A stretch of 13,871 nucleotides of DNA from Firmicutes bacterium UBA5201 (GCA_002412775.1 DHVT01000023.1:154483-168353), one strand, 5' to 3'; counted from the stretch's first letter, positions 1-5,790 are shown. The notes: generated by a model not told the origin, from the sequence alone. Program-made: numbers and translations.

Positions 1-36
1 TACCAATTTGCACCTGTCCCCAATCGGATTTATAGT
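1..36 (+). repeat. GGGGACAGG-family repeat, copy 1
   Basis: Positions 1-25 begin taccaatttg and continue acctgtccccaatc. They match the copy at 1880-1904 in direct orientation (one mismatch, c/t at the eleventh base) and are the exact reverse complement of 1705-1729. After three unmatched bases the homology with the 1880 copy resumes with TTTATAGT (29-36), so the direct repeat spans 36 bp. The kinase stop codon (30-32) lies inside it. The repeat may extend left of the window. Confidence 0.8.
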
Positions 37-1661
37 TCTAAATACTCACAAAATTCATCATTCACTCCTAAGAAGCTTCCACCAAATCCAACGATGACAC
101 CTTCTTTGAATAGTTTATATTCCTCAATGTCAATTGTCACCAAAAAAACCAGCGTTCCTTCAGGAAGACTGAAATCGTGATACAATCCCGGTGTATCCCC
201 CATCAAAAAAAGGGTGTTTCTTTCTTGATCCGGTGGATGATCCAGTATGAATTTGAAAATAATATTTTGACTGTCCAGTCGATAGCCCACCGATCCATTT
301 CTATTTTCGACATAAATAAATTTCCTGGGAACATTTAGATACTCTTCCTGATCAACTTGTGAAATGTAACTGGTGTTTTTTATCGGTTTGGGCTCAATTG
401 TCGGTGTTGGTTCAGGATCAGGGAGTGTTTCTGATGCAACAATTTCTTCAATGACAGGTACAAGTTCTGGCAAAGGCTCAATATCTGGTTGTGGTTCGGC
501 GATTGGCATAGGTGCTTGCTCCACAATCGGTACGTCCACAATTTCAATCATAATTTCAGCCTCCGGTGGAAACAATTCAATGCTTTTTCCTTCAATACAA
601 TAAATCTCGTCCGTGGTTGGCAAATTGATCGATTGGAGATTTCCCACAGATGGATCTCTCATTACAACGTTGATTTTCGTTTCAATTTTCGTCTCAACTT
701 TTGTCTCTACATCCTGTTCAATATATCCATTATCTTCAATGATGTCCACTATTGCTTCAATCGCCATATGCCTAAAGCTGAATAATATAAGTGTGATCAA
801 GACTAAAACAGACCCCCATTTGACTCTTTTGAAACTCTTGGGACTGATGTGATATCGTTTGCGAATGGCTTTTTTGATGCTTCCAACATTTTTGAAACGA
901 TCTTCAGGGTTGAAGGCCATACAGATGTTGATTACGTGCGCCAATTGAAAAGAATTTCTAAGATTCCTTTGCATGACTTTCATCTGTTTTTGAGGCAGAA
1001 TTGGCGGTTCTTCTGCTGTGTAGAGGTAATAGAGTGTCGCTCCTATTGTATATATATCCGAACGTTCATCGGATTGTTTGTATCCGTATTGCTCCGGTGA
1101 TGCATAGCCATGGGTGCCGACATAGAAGGTGTCTGAGGTTTGTTCACTTCTTGTCTGACGTATGGTTTCCAGGTCGATGAGTACGATTTTGAATTCTGGT
1201 GTGACAACGATATTGGCCGGCTTGAGATCTCTGAAGATAAAGGGTTCGGGGCGCGAATGGAGGTATTCGAATACTTCAATCAGTTGGTCAGCGACCCGCT
1301 TTACCATGGAGTCTTTCATTGGGCCATTGCGAGTTATATACTGTCTTAGGGTTTCCCCTTCTATGTATGTTTTTACGACGTATTGATAGTTTGATGAAGT
1401 GCCGTGTGCGACAATGCTTGCGAGACCTGGGTGGTCGAGTTCGGTGAGTTTATCGAGGTTGAATTTGATGTTGTCATCCAATCTGATGGCTTTTAGTGTA
1501 AACGGGCTGCCATCTGAAAATCGCCTGATTTTGAATACTGTGCTGTTCCCACTGATGTTGAGGCAGTCTATAATCTGATAGTTTTTTAGGAACTCACAGC
1601 CGAAGTCGCACGTAAATAGATCGTATTCGACGCTGGTTTCAAATTCGTGGGCATTGATCAT
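30..1661 (-). CDS. Membrane-anchored serine/threonine protein kinase (Hanks type)
   Basis: This is a 543-residue eukaryotic-like Ser/Thr kinase with a single predicted membrane segment. Visible kinase elements, in order, are a glycine-rich loop (ISGNSTVFKI, 36-45), the ATP-anchoring lysine in TLKA (K57), a catalytic loop FRDLKPAN (143-150; D145 and N150, with Phe for the usual His), a metal-binding DLE in place of DFG (D163), and an activation segment ending GTHGYASPEQ (182-191). A hydrophobic segment at about 283-297 separates the kinase domain from a roughly 245-residue tail. That tail has a VETKVETKIETK repeat (318-329), a Pro/Glu-rich stalk (about 376-428) and a C-terminal domain I do not recognise. 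The kinase should be cytoplasmic and the tail outside the cell, where it could sense a ligand or envelope state (inference). The start is set by AAAGGAG eight to nine bases upstream. No partner phosphatase is adjacent. Repeats flank the gene on both sides. Confidence 0.9.
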   Translation of the reverse strand: MINAHEFETSVEYDLFTCDFGCEFLKNYQIIDCLNISGNSTVFKIRRFSDGSPFTLKAIRLDDNIKFNLDKLTELDHPGLASIVAHGTSSNYQYVVKTYIEGETLRQYITRNGPMKDSMVKRVADQLIEVFEYLHSRPEPFIFRDLKPANIVVTPEFKIVLIDLETIRQTRSEQTSDTFYVGTHGYASPEQYGYKQSDERSDIYTIGATLYYLYTAEEPPILPQKQMKVMQRNLRNSFQLAHVINICMAFNPEDRFKNVGSIKKAIRKRYHISPKSFKRVKWGSVLVLITLILFSFRHMAIEAIVDIIEDNGYIEQDVETKVETKIETKINVVMRDPSVGNLQSINLPTTDEIYCIEGKSIELFPPEAEIMIEIVDVPIVEQAPMPIAEPQPDIEPLPELVPVIEEIVASETLPDPEPTPTIEPKPIKNTSYISQVDQEEYLNVPRKFIYVENRNGSVGYRLDSQNIIFKFILDHPPDQERNTLFLMGDTPGLYHDFSLPEGTLVFLVTIDIEEYKLFKEGVIVGFGGSFLGVNDEFCEYLEL

Positions 1662-1704
1662 GGCGAGCTCCTTTGGAAATTTAAGTGCAGGGAGTGCAGG
1701 AAAA

Positions 1705-1729
1705 GATTGGGGACAGGTGCAAATTGGTA
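1705..1729 (-). repeat. GGGGACAGG-family repeat, copy 2 (inverted)
   Basis: This is the exact 25-bp reverse complement of positions 1-25. It sits in the kinase 5' region, 43 bases upstream of the kinase start codon. Confidence 0.85.
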
Positions 1730-1904
1730 CCTACATACTGAGAATTTCATATATACAAAGACGCTAATAAGTTTCCTATGGCTAGTATAGTTTCGCTTCG
1801 CGAGAACCATACCTACGCCCAATGTTTCGTTTCACAAAACATTGTACTTAACTACGCGATTTTTTGCTCCGCAAAAAATTACCAATTTGTACCTGTCCCC
1901 AATC
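1705..1904. mobile_element. Putative miniature inverted-repeat element
   Basis: A 200-bp segment starts gattggggacaggtgc and ends acctgtccccaatc. The 25-bp termini are inverted copies of each other with one mismatch. The interior, about 150 bp, has no ORF of note but three consecutive short hairpins (1791-1805, 1820-1844, 1859-1879). This fits a non-autonomous, hairpin-rich element such as a MITE or a paired REP-type unit. No transposase is present and no target duplication is evident. Alternatively, the two termini may simply be two independent repeat insertions. Confidence 0.4.
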
Positions 1905-1915
1905 TACTTTATAGT
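1880..1915 (+). repeat. GGGGACAGG-family repeat, copy 3
   Basis: This copy is in direct orientation relative to 1-36: 24 of 25 bases match, followed by three unmatched bases and the shared TTTATAGT (1908-1915). The pair 1-36 and 1880-1915 forms direct repeats bracketing the kinase gene. Confidence 0.85.
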
Positions 1916-1945
1916 ATTCGACATTGCACCGGTTTTCCCTTTTTT

Positions 1946-1996
1946 CCTGCTCTCCCTGCCCTTCCTGCTCTTCCTGCTCTTCTACCTGCTTCCCTC
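1946..1996. repeat. Degenerate 9-bp tandem repeat (CCTGCTCTT units)
   Basis: About five tandem 9-bp units read CCTGCTCTT/CCTGCCCTT on the plus strand, or AGAGCAGGA/AGGGCAGGA on the minus strand. The tract overlaps the last four codons of the lyase gene, including its stop, so the repeat forms the gene's 3' end. The same unit recurs upstream of the TspO gene at 3771-3958. Confidence 0.75.
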
Positions 1997-3430
1997 GAAA
2001 TCCTTATCGAACTGTTCCATGAGCCTGATTTGCCAATCGCTTTCTGGTTTTAATCGTCCGTAGAAGAATCTGAGGACTTCTGGTTCTTCAATCCACTTGA
2101 GTCCTTCAATGAGGTCTCTGTGATCAAAGAGCCAAGCGATCCGGTCCACTGCAAATAGGATGTGGGACATGGTGAACACGCGCCTAGGCAGTGCCAACCT
2201 GACGAGTTCCATGTTGGCCAGGGGTTCGCTACCGTCTGGGTTGCGTTGCTCGGAGAGCGTGCCACGTTCCATGCCTCTGATGCCGCTCACCAGGAAAATT
2301 GCCGCCGCGAGTGCACCTGCCGGGTATTTCCCTTGGGGAACATGTGGCAGGAACGCCATCGCATCCAGATGGCAACCTAGTCCGCCTGAGGGTGTGATGA
2401 CGGGTACGCCACGTTCCAGCAATTTTTCTGTCATGAACTCAATGAACTGAGGGCCTTGTGAAATCATATCTTCGTCCAGAGTTTCGAGAATGCCGACGGC
2501 CATAGCTTCCATCTCTTTGATGGACATGCCTCCATAAGTCAGAAATCCTTCGTAAAGCGGTACCATCGGTCTCAATTTTTCGAAAAACAATGGACTGGAC
2601 GTGCATATGCCGCCGCCTCGTGCTGAGCCTAGTTTTCGTCCGGAAAAGTAGATGATGTCACACAGATCGGCCATCGCATTTGAGATTTGCTCTATCGACA
2701 TGTCTTTGCAAGCGGCTTCGCGCATTTTCATGAAATGAAGATTGTCGCTTAAAAGGCTCGCATCAAGGACCAAAGGGACGTCATGCATTTTGCAGAGTGT
2801 GCTGACTTCACGAAGATTTTGAAGAGAAAAAGGTTGTCCACCAATGAGGTTTGTTCCCGCTTCCATACGCACAAATGCGATTTTATCGCGACCGTTTGCT
2901 GCGAGAACTTTTCCGAGCGCCTCAATATCCATGTTCCCTTTGAATGGGAAATCCGAATTGATCTTTAAGGCTTCTTCCAGATGCAGTTCCAACACTTCAC
3001 CGCCCAAAATCGTGACATGTGCCTTGCTGGTGGTGAAGTGGTAGTTCATGGGCACGATTTTGCCTGGGCTTACCAGCATTTTGGAGATGAGATGTTCCGA
3101 TGCGCGACCTTGATGGGTCGGTAGGAAAAAGGTGGTTCCAAATAGTTTTTTCAGGGCTTCCTCAAGTCTGAAAAATGTCTCCGATCCGGCGTAACTGTCG
3201 TCACCTTGCATCATGGCGGCGAGTTGTTTGTCCGACATGGCGTTGACGCCACTGTCCGTGAGCATGTCTAAAAATACGTCTCGATTATTCAGTAAAAAAG
3301 TGTTGTTGCCAGCATTTTCGATGGCACTTTGTCGTTCTTCGGGTGAGATCAGTTCACATTTTTGTATGATGCGCGCTCTGTGCATTTCCAGAGGCAATGT
3401 TTTTCCATTTGTCATTTTTATTGTTTTCAT
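1982..3430 (-). CDS. PLP-dependent beta-eliminating lyase, tyrosine phenol-lyase/tryptophanase family
   Basis: This is a fold-type I PLP enzyme of the beta-eliminating lyase family. Relatives cleave tyrosine to phenol, or tryptophan to indole, plus pyruvate and ammonia. Numbered from the ATG at 3430 (482 residues), the PLP lysine is K266 (SGRKLG), the pyridine-N aspartate D223, the Asn of the TNLIGGQP loop N194, the active-site tyrosine Y80 (SYAGS), and the substrate-carboxylate arginine R411 (LALPRR). Several residues match tyrosine phenol-lyase rather than tryptophanase: the MERG arginine (R389, equivalent to R381 of the Citrobacter enzyme), F455 where tryptophanase has His, and the block TDSGVNAMSDKQ. 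Oddly, the arginine normally three residues after D223 is Leu226, and GFLTYGG resembles tryptophanase. An ATG at 3439 overlaps the stop of a small upstream ORF, but GAAAGG abuts it directly. The ATG at 3430 has proper SD spacing and is preferred. A Tyr-rich attenuator precedes the gene and supports tyrosine as the relevant amino acid. Family membership is certain; the substrate is not. Confidence 0.88.
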   Translation of the reverse strand: MKTIKMTNGKTLPLEMHRARIIQKCELISPEERQSAIENAGNNTFLLNNRDVFLDMLTDSGVNAMSDKQLAAMMQGDDSYAGSETFFRLEEALKKLFGTTFFLPTHQGRASEHLISKMLVSPGKIVPMNYHFTTSKAHVTILGGEVLELHLEEALKINSDFPFKGNMDIEALGKVLAANGRDKIAFVRMEAGTNLIGGQPFSLQNLREVSTLCKMHDVPLVLDASLLSDNLHFMKMREAACKDMSIEQISNAMADLCDIIYFSGRKLGSARGGGICTSSPLFFEKLRPMVPLYEGFLTYGGMSIKEMEAMAVGILETLDEDMISQGPQFIEFMTEKLLERGVPVITPSGGLGCHLDAMAFLPHVPQGKYPAGALAAAIFLVSGIRGMERGTLSEQRNPDGSEPLANMELVRLALPRRVFTMSHILFAVDRIAWLFDHRDLIEGLKWIEEPEVLRFFYGRLKPESDWQIRLMEQFDKDFEGSR

Positions 3431-3435
3431 ATGTT

Positions 3436-3507
3436 TCATCCTTTCAAAATTTGTGTTGGGCCATTTTGAAAGTTCTCATACGCCACAGAAACCGTAAAAG
3501 TCTCCAT
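3436..3507 (-). CDS. Small 23-codon ORF coupled to the lyase gene
   Basis: This ORF lies between the attenuator terminator and the lyase. It starts METFTVSVAYENF and ends QILKG. Its ATG (3507-3505) has a strong GAGGGGGTGG ribosome binding site about five to seven bases upstream. Its TGA overlaps an ATG at 3439 in an ATGA arrangement and lies five bases before the preferred lyase start at 3430, so translation is probably coupled. It has one Tyr, no Trp and no run of one codon, so it is not obviously a sensor peptide. It resembles E. coli tnaC only in size and place. It could simply bring ribosomes to the lyase start. Confidence 0.5.
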   Translation of the reverse strand: METFTVSVAYENFQNGPTQILKG

Positions 3508-3535
3508 TGATACCACCCCCTCTAAAAAAATGTAT

Positions 3536-3570
3536 AAAAAAAACGCCTAATCAGTTTCCCGATCGGCGTT
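3536..3570 (-). terminator. Intrinsic terminator in the lyase leader
   Basis: On the minus strand AACGCC pairs with GGCGTT, and an inner stem AUCGG/CUGAU closes on a GAAA tetraloop. Eight T residues follow (3543-3536). It lies downstream of the Tyr-rich leader ORF and upstream of the lyase, where it would stop transcription before the structural gene. Confidence 0.85.
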
Positions 3571-3624
3571 AGTCTAAGCTACACATCACGGGTCAAGCGC
3601 AAACAGCACCGACCCATGATCAAA

Positions 3625-3699
3625 TCAATCATAGTTCCGGCGCAATGTGTAGTAGTAATATGTAGATGTTGCTGTTGATATAAAGTTTGAATTAAACAT
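3625..3699 (-). CDS. Tyr-rich leader peptide (24 aa)
   Basis: This ORF begins MFNSNF, contains TYYYYT at residues 13-18 (codons TAT TAC TAC TAC) and ends RRNYD before TGA. A GGAG ribosome binding site lies six bases upstream of the ATG, and the ATG lies about 22 bases after the predicted transcription start. Five of 24 residues are Tyr. The architecture, with a short leader, run of one amino acid's codons, alternative hairpins, terminator and then structural gene, is that of classical amino-acid attenuators such as trp, his and leu leaders. The structural gene encodes a relative of tyrosine phenol-lyase, which makes tyrosyl-tRNA charging or free tyrosine the likely signal. Confidence 0.75.
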   Translation of the reverse strand: MFNSNFISTATSTYYYYTLRRNYD

Positions 3700-3727
3700 A
3701 GTGTTCTCCAGTTGGTTGATTTTTAGT

Positions 3728-3756
3728 AGTGTAACAGTTTAAAAAAATGTTGTCAA
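3728..3756 (-). promoter_or_regulatory. Vegetative promoter of the lyase leader
   Basis: The -35 is TTGACA (3756-3751) and the -10 is TACACT (3733-3728), with a 17-base spacer and an extended -10 TG (TGTTACACT). Transcription should start near 3721, about 20 bases before the leader ATG. Confidence 0.8.
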
Positions 3757-3768
3757 CATTTTTTTAAA
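3738..3768. promoter_or_regulatory. 31-bp perfect palindrome over the -35 element (candidate operator)
   Basis: The arm TTTAAAAAAATGTTG (3738-3752) and its exact complement (3754-3768) flank a single central T. The palindrome contains the -35 hexamer and most of the spacer of the lyase promoter. Its position suggests an operator for a repressor. It does not match the LexA, Rex or CcpA consensus sequences I know. It also sits upstream of the divergent TspO gene. Confidence 0.6.
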
Positions 3769-3770
3769 GG

Positions 3771-3958
3771 GAAGAGCAGGAAGTGCAGGAAATGCAGGAA
3801 GTGCGGGAAAAGATAAAATCAAAGTCAAGACCAAGATCACATATTTTGACTTTATTTTTGCTTTTGATTTTCCTGCCCTCCCTGCCCTTCCTGCTCTCCC
3901 TGCTCTCCCTTCCTTTCCTGCCCTCCCTGCTTCTCTATGCATTTCCCTGCTTCTCCCT
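3771..3958. repeat. Inverted arrays of 9-bp repeats upstream of the TspO gene
   Basis: Positions 3771-3812 hold purine-rich units (GAGCAGGAA, GTGCAGGAA, ATGCAGGAA, GTGCGGGAA). Positions 3871-3958 hold the complementary pyrimidine-rich units (CCTGCCCTC, CCTGCTCTC and so on). Between them AAAGTCAA pairs with TTGACTTT, and AAAATCAAA with TTTGATTTT, so the whole region could fold back as a long imperfect hairpin. Spurious ORFs run through it on both strands, including an Ala-Gly-Arg repeat ORF on the minus strand. It is about 190 bp of non-coding DNA by my reading. Confidence 0.7.
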
Positions 3959-4007
3959 CTCACTTTCAGGGTATCTAGCAATTAATACAATGCTAGGAGG
4001 CGGTCTT

Positions 4008-4790
4008 ATGAAAATTATTGTGGCTTTTACTTTCGTGCTCATGATTATGATGAATGCACTTGCGAATATCCTGCCGATCAACGGGGTCGGCACTGGACAG
4101 GTTTCAGATGCCTATGGCAATTTGTTCGCCCCGGCGGGGATCACGTTTGCGATATGGGGTGTGATTTATTTGCTTTTGGGAGTCTTTACGGTTTACCAGT
4201 TTGGGAAGGATAGCAAAGATTCAGGCCGTGAAGTGGCATTGATACAGATCAGACTTTGGTTTGCGGCTTCCTCGGTGGCCAACACGCTGTGGATTCTGGC
4301 TTGGCATTACGACTTCATAGGCGTGTCGCTTGCGCTTATGGTCTTTATTTTGGCATCGCTGATTCGGATTGCGCTAGTCATTCGAACTGCTGATTTCAAA
4401 GGGAAGGATCTGCTCGCGATCAAAGTGCCGTTTGGTGTTTATTTCGGATGGATCACCGTTGCGACAATTGCCAATGTGACCACGTATCTCGTGAGCATCG
4501 GCTGGGATGCCTTTGGAGTCCAGGAAGACATATGGACGGCGGGCGTCATACTTGTGGGGCTGGCCATCGGAGCGCGTGCGACGACCTGGTTCAAGGATGT
4601 GCCTTATGGTCTGGTGATCATTTGGGCATATCTCGGAATACTCCTTAAACATACATCTGAGGATGGTTTCGCAGGGCAATATATGCGTGTGATTCTTGTG
4701 ACGCTTTTTTCACTTTTGGTTATGGCGGTATTCATTTACAAAGTAATTTACGATACCCGTCATAAAAGTATATTACGTGGCACGAAATGA
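4008..4790 (+). CDS. TspO/MBR-related (tryptophan-rich sensory) membrane protein
   Basis: This is a 260-residue, very hydrophobic protein with about seven or eight membrane segments. The N-terminal hydrophobic segment leads into LANILPINGVGTGQVSD and then FAPAGITFAIWGVIYLL (about 40-56). This is the pattern seen in long TspO/MBR-related proteins of Firmicutes. Classical TspO is about 160 residues with five segments and binds porphyrins or sterols; the substrate of the long relatives is not established. The start at 4008 is chosen because TAGGAGG lies eight bases upstream. The frame stays open back to 3783, but that extension is the translated 9-bp repeat region. The gene is divergent from the lyase leader. 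The DMT transporter starts 45 bases downstream and has its own likely -10. Confidence 0.82.
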   Translation: MKIIVAFTFVLMIMMNALANILPINGVGTGQVSDAYGNLFAPAGITFAIWGVIYLLLGVFTVYQFGKDSKDSGREVALIQIRLWFAASSVANTLWILAWHYDFIGVSLALMVFILASLIRIALVIRTADFKGKDLLAIKVPFGVYFGWITVATIANVTTYLVSIGWDAFGVQEDIWTAGVILVGLAIGARATTWFKDVPYGLVIIWAYLGILLKHTSEDGFAGQYMRVILVTLFSLLVMAVFIYKVIYDTRHKSILRGTK

Positions 4791-4799
4791 TGGTATAAT
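4791..4799 (+). promoter_or_regulatory. Extended -10 promoter for the DMT transporter gene
   Basis: TGGTATAAT is a perfect -10 with an upstream TG, starting directly after the TspO-family stop codon. The -35 region at 17-bp spacing (TATTAC) is weak, as is usual for extended -10 promoters. A leader of about 30 bases would precede the GAGAGGA ribosome binding site. Confidence 0.55.
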
Positions 4800-4835
4800 A
4801 TCTCGAGATAAGTCACATATTTTGAGAGGACAACC

Positions 4836-5738
4836 ATGGGTATTTTGGGCAATTATATTGGCGAGATAGCGGCACTGGCGACGGCACTTTGCTGGGCGGT
4901 GACTGCGACATCGTTTGAGGACGCCGGTAAAAAGATCGGCTCCATGAATTTAAATTTGATGCGTCTCTTGCTAGGGATGGTATTTTTATCGGTTTTCACT
5001 TTGTTGACACGGGGTTATTTGTTTCCGACGGATGCTTCTGCATCAGGTTGGTTTTGGCTTTTGATGTCTGGATTCGTCGGAATCGTCATAGGAGATTTAC
5101 TCCTGTTCGAGGCGTTTGTGCGAATTGGTTCCAGGATTTCGATGCTGATCTACGCCAGCGTTCCGCCACTCAGTGGAATCATGGCGTATATTTTCCTTGG
5201 CGAGGCTATGACGCTGCTCCAGATCATTGGTATGATGGTGACACTTACAGGTATCGCTTCTGTGATTTTGGTGAAAAACAAGGACAGTAAGAAAATGAGC
5301 TTTTCCCATCCGATTTCCGGCATTTTGCTCGCTTTCGGCGGAGCATTCGGGCAGGCTGCGGGTTACATCATCGGCAAGTTCGGTATGGCGGATTACGATG
5401 CGTTCTCTTCTACTCAGATTCGACTCATCGCGGGCATCATCGGTTTTGCGATCTTGTTTACAATCCGTGGGCATTGGCCGAAATTCAAATCGGCTTTCAA
5501 GCGCAAAGATGCTCTGCTATCACTCAGTCTCGGTTCCTTTTTCGGACCGTTTCTCGGGATTTCATTATCACTTTACGCCGTACAAAGGATCAATCCGGGC
5601 GTGGCTTCGACACTTACGTCGATCACACCGATTCTATTGATTCCATATGCCTACTTCTTTAAAAGGGAGCATGTGTATTTTAAGGAAATCATGGGCACTT
5701 TGCTCGCGCTATCGGGTATTGCGATCATGTTCATGTAG
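4836..5738 (+). CDS. DMT-superfamily (EamA) transporter
   Basis: This 300-residue inner-membrane protein has about ten membrane segments in two EamA-type halves (about 10-145 and 160-298). The first half carries LCWAVTATSFEDAGKKIGS and PPLSGIMAYIFLGEAM. The second carries an equivalent end, ITPILLIPYAYFFKRE followed by GTLLALSGIAIMF. The repeated P(x)3-5 I-(x)2-A/Y-(x)3-F-hydrophobic pattern at the end of each half is typical. Members export or import amino acids, nucleosides or other metabolites; the substrate cannot be read from sequence. GAGAGGA precedes the ATG by six bases. It may be co-transcribed with the TspO-family gene but has its own extended -10. A terminator follows 19 bases after the stop. 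Confidence 0.9.
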   Translation: MGILGNYIGEIAALATALCWAVTATSFEDAGKKIGSMNLNLMRLLLGMVFLSVFTLLTRGYLFPTDASASGWFWLLMSGFVGIVIGDLLLFEAFVRIGSRISMLIYASVPPLSGIMAYIFLGEAMTLLQIIGMMVTLTGIASVILVKNKDSKKMSFSHPISGILLAFGGAFGQAAGYIIGKFGMADYDAFSSTQIRLIAGIIGFAILFTIRGHWPKFKSAFKRKDALLSLSLGSFFGPFLGISLSLYAVQRINPGVASTLTSITPILLIPYAYFFKREHVYFKEIMGTLLALSGIAIMFM

Positions 5739-5757
5739 TTAAGGGACTGAATAAATC

Positions 5758-5790
5758 AAAGGAGCTGTCAGATGTGACGGCTCCTTTTTT
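5758..5790 (+). terminator. Intrinsic terminator after the DMT transporter
   Basis: AGGAGCTGTC pairs with GACGGCTCCT (one G-U pair) around a 6-base loop, AGATGT, followed by TTTTTT. It ends the plus-strand TspO-family/DMT unit. Confidence 0.92.

Larger units (their letters stand above)
1662..1981. other. Intergenic region made of repeats and small hairpins
   Basis: This 320-bp stretch has no credible gene. It contains, from left to right, the kinase RBS, a short AGTGCAGG-type tract (1684-1703), an inverted GGGGACAGG repeat (1705-1729), three hairpins (1791-1805, 1820-1844, 1859-1879), a direct GGGGACAGG repeat (1880-1915) and a CCTGC-rich tract (1946-1996) that runs into the end of the lyase gene. 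The third hairpin has a 9-bp stem (ATTTTTTGC with GCAAAAAAT) and a TCC loop but no clean U-tract, so I do not call it a terminator. No convincing kinase promoter is visible. Confidence 0.6.
3536..3721 (-). promoter_or_regulatory. Candidate tyrosine-responsive ribosome-mediated attenuator
   Basis: The minus-strand leader RNA contains, 5' to 3', a short leader ORF with four consecutive Tyr codons (3660-3649) and a 10-bp hairpin pairing 3620-3611 (AUCAUGGGUC) with 3594-3585 (GACCCGUGAU). That hairpin can be extended by 3652-3645 (CUACACAU) pairing with 3586-3579 (AUGUGUAG). The terminator at 3570-3536 follows. GGUCGGUG (3614-3607) can pair along its full length, with two G-U pairs, with CGCCGAUC (3568-3561), which is the terminator's 5' arm. 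This would be an antiterminator. It excludes both the hairpin and the terminator. The hairpin begins four bases after the leader stop codon, so a ribosome at the stop would open it. The pairings are read by eye; the direction of the response is inference. Confidence 0.7.

Noticed and set aside
1859..1879. Terminator for the lyase gene
   Set aside because: The hairpin is strong in A/T pairs but is not followed by a U-tract on the minus strand and lies over 100 bases after the stop.
1946..1996. CRISPR array
   Set aside because: The units are only 9 bp and contiguous, without spacers, and no cas gene is present.
3508..3600. T-box riboswitch, suggested by AGGGGGTGG near the terminator
   Set aside because: The motif lies after the terminator instead of before it, lacks the ACCGCG part, and acts better as an SD for the small ORF. 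No specifier stem is evident.
3739..3981. Minus-strand ORF with Ala-Gly-Arg repeats
   Set aside because: The repeats come from the 9-bp DNA units; there is no good RBS and the ORF runs through the lyase promoter.
3783..4007. In-frame N-terminal extension (75 residues) of the TspO-family ORF
   Set aside because: It is the translation of the 9-bp repeat arrays. The start at 4008 has a strong SD and begins with the expected hydrophobic segment.
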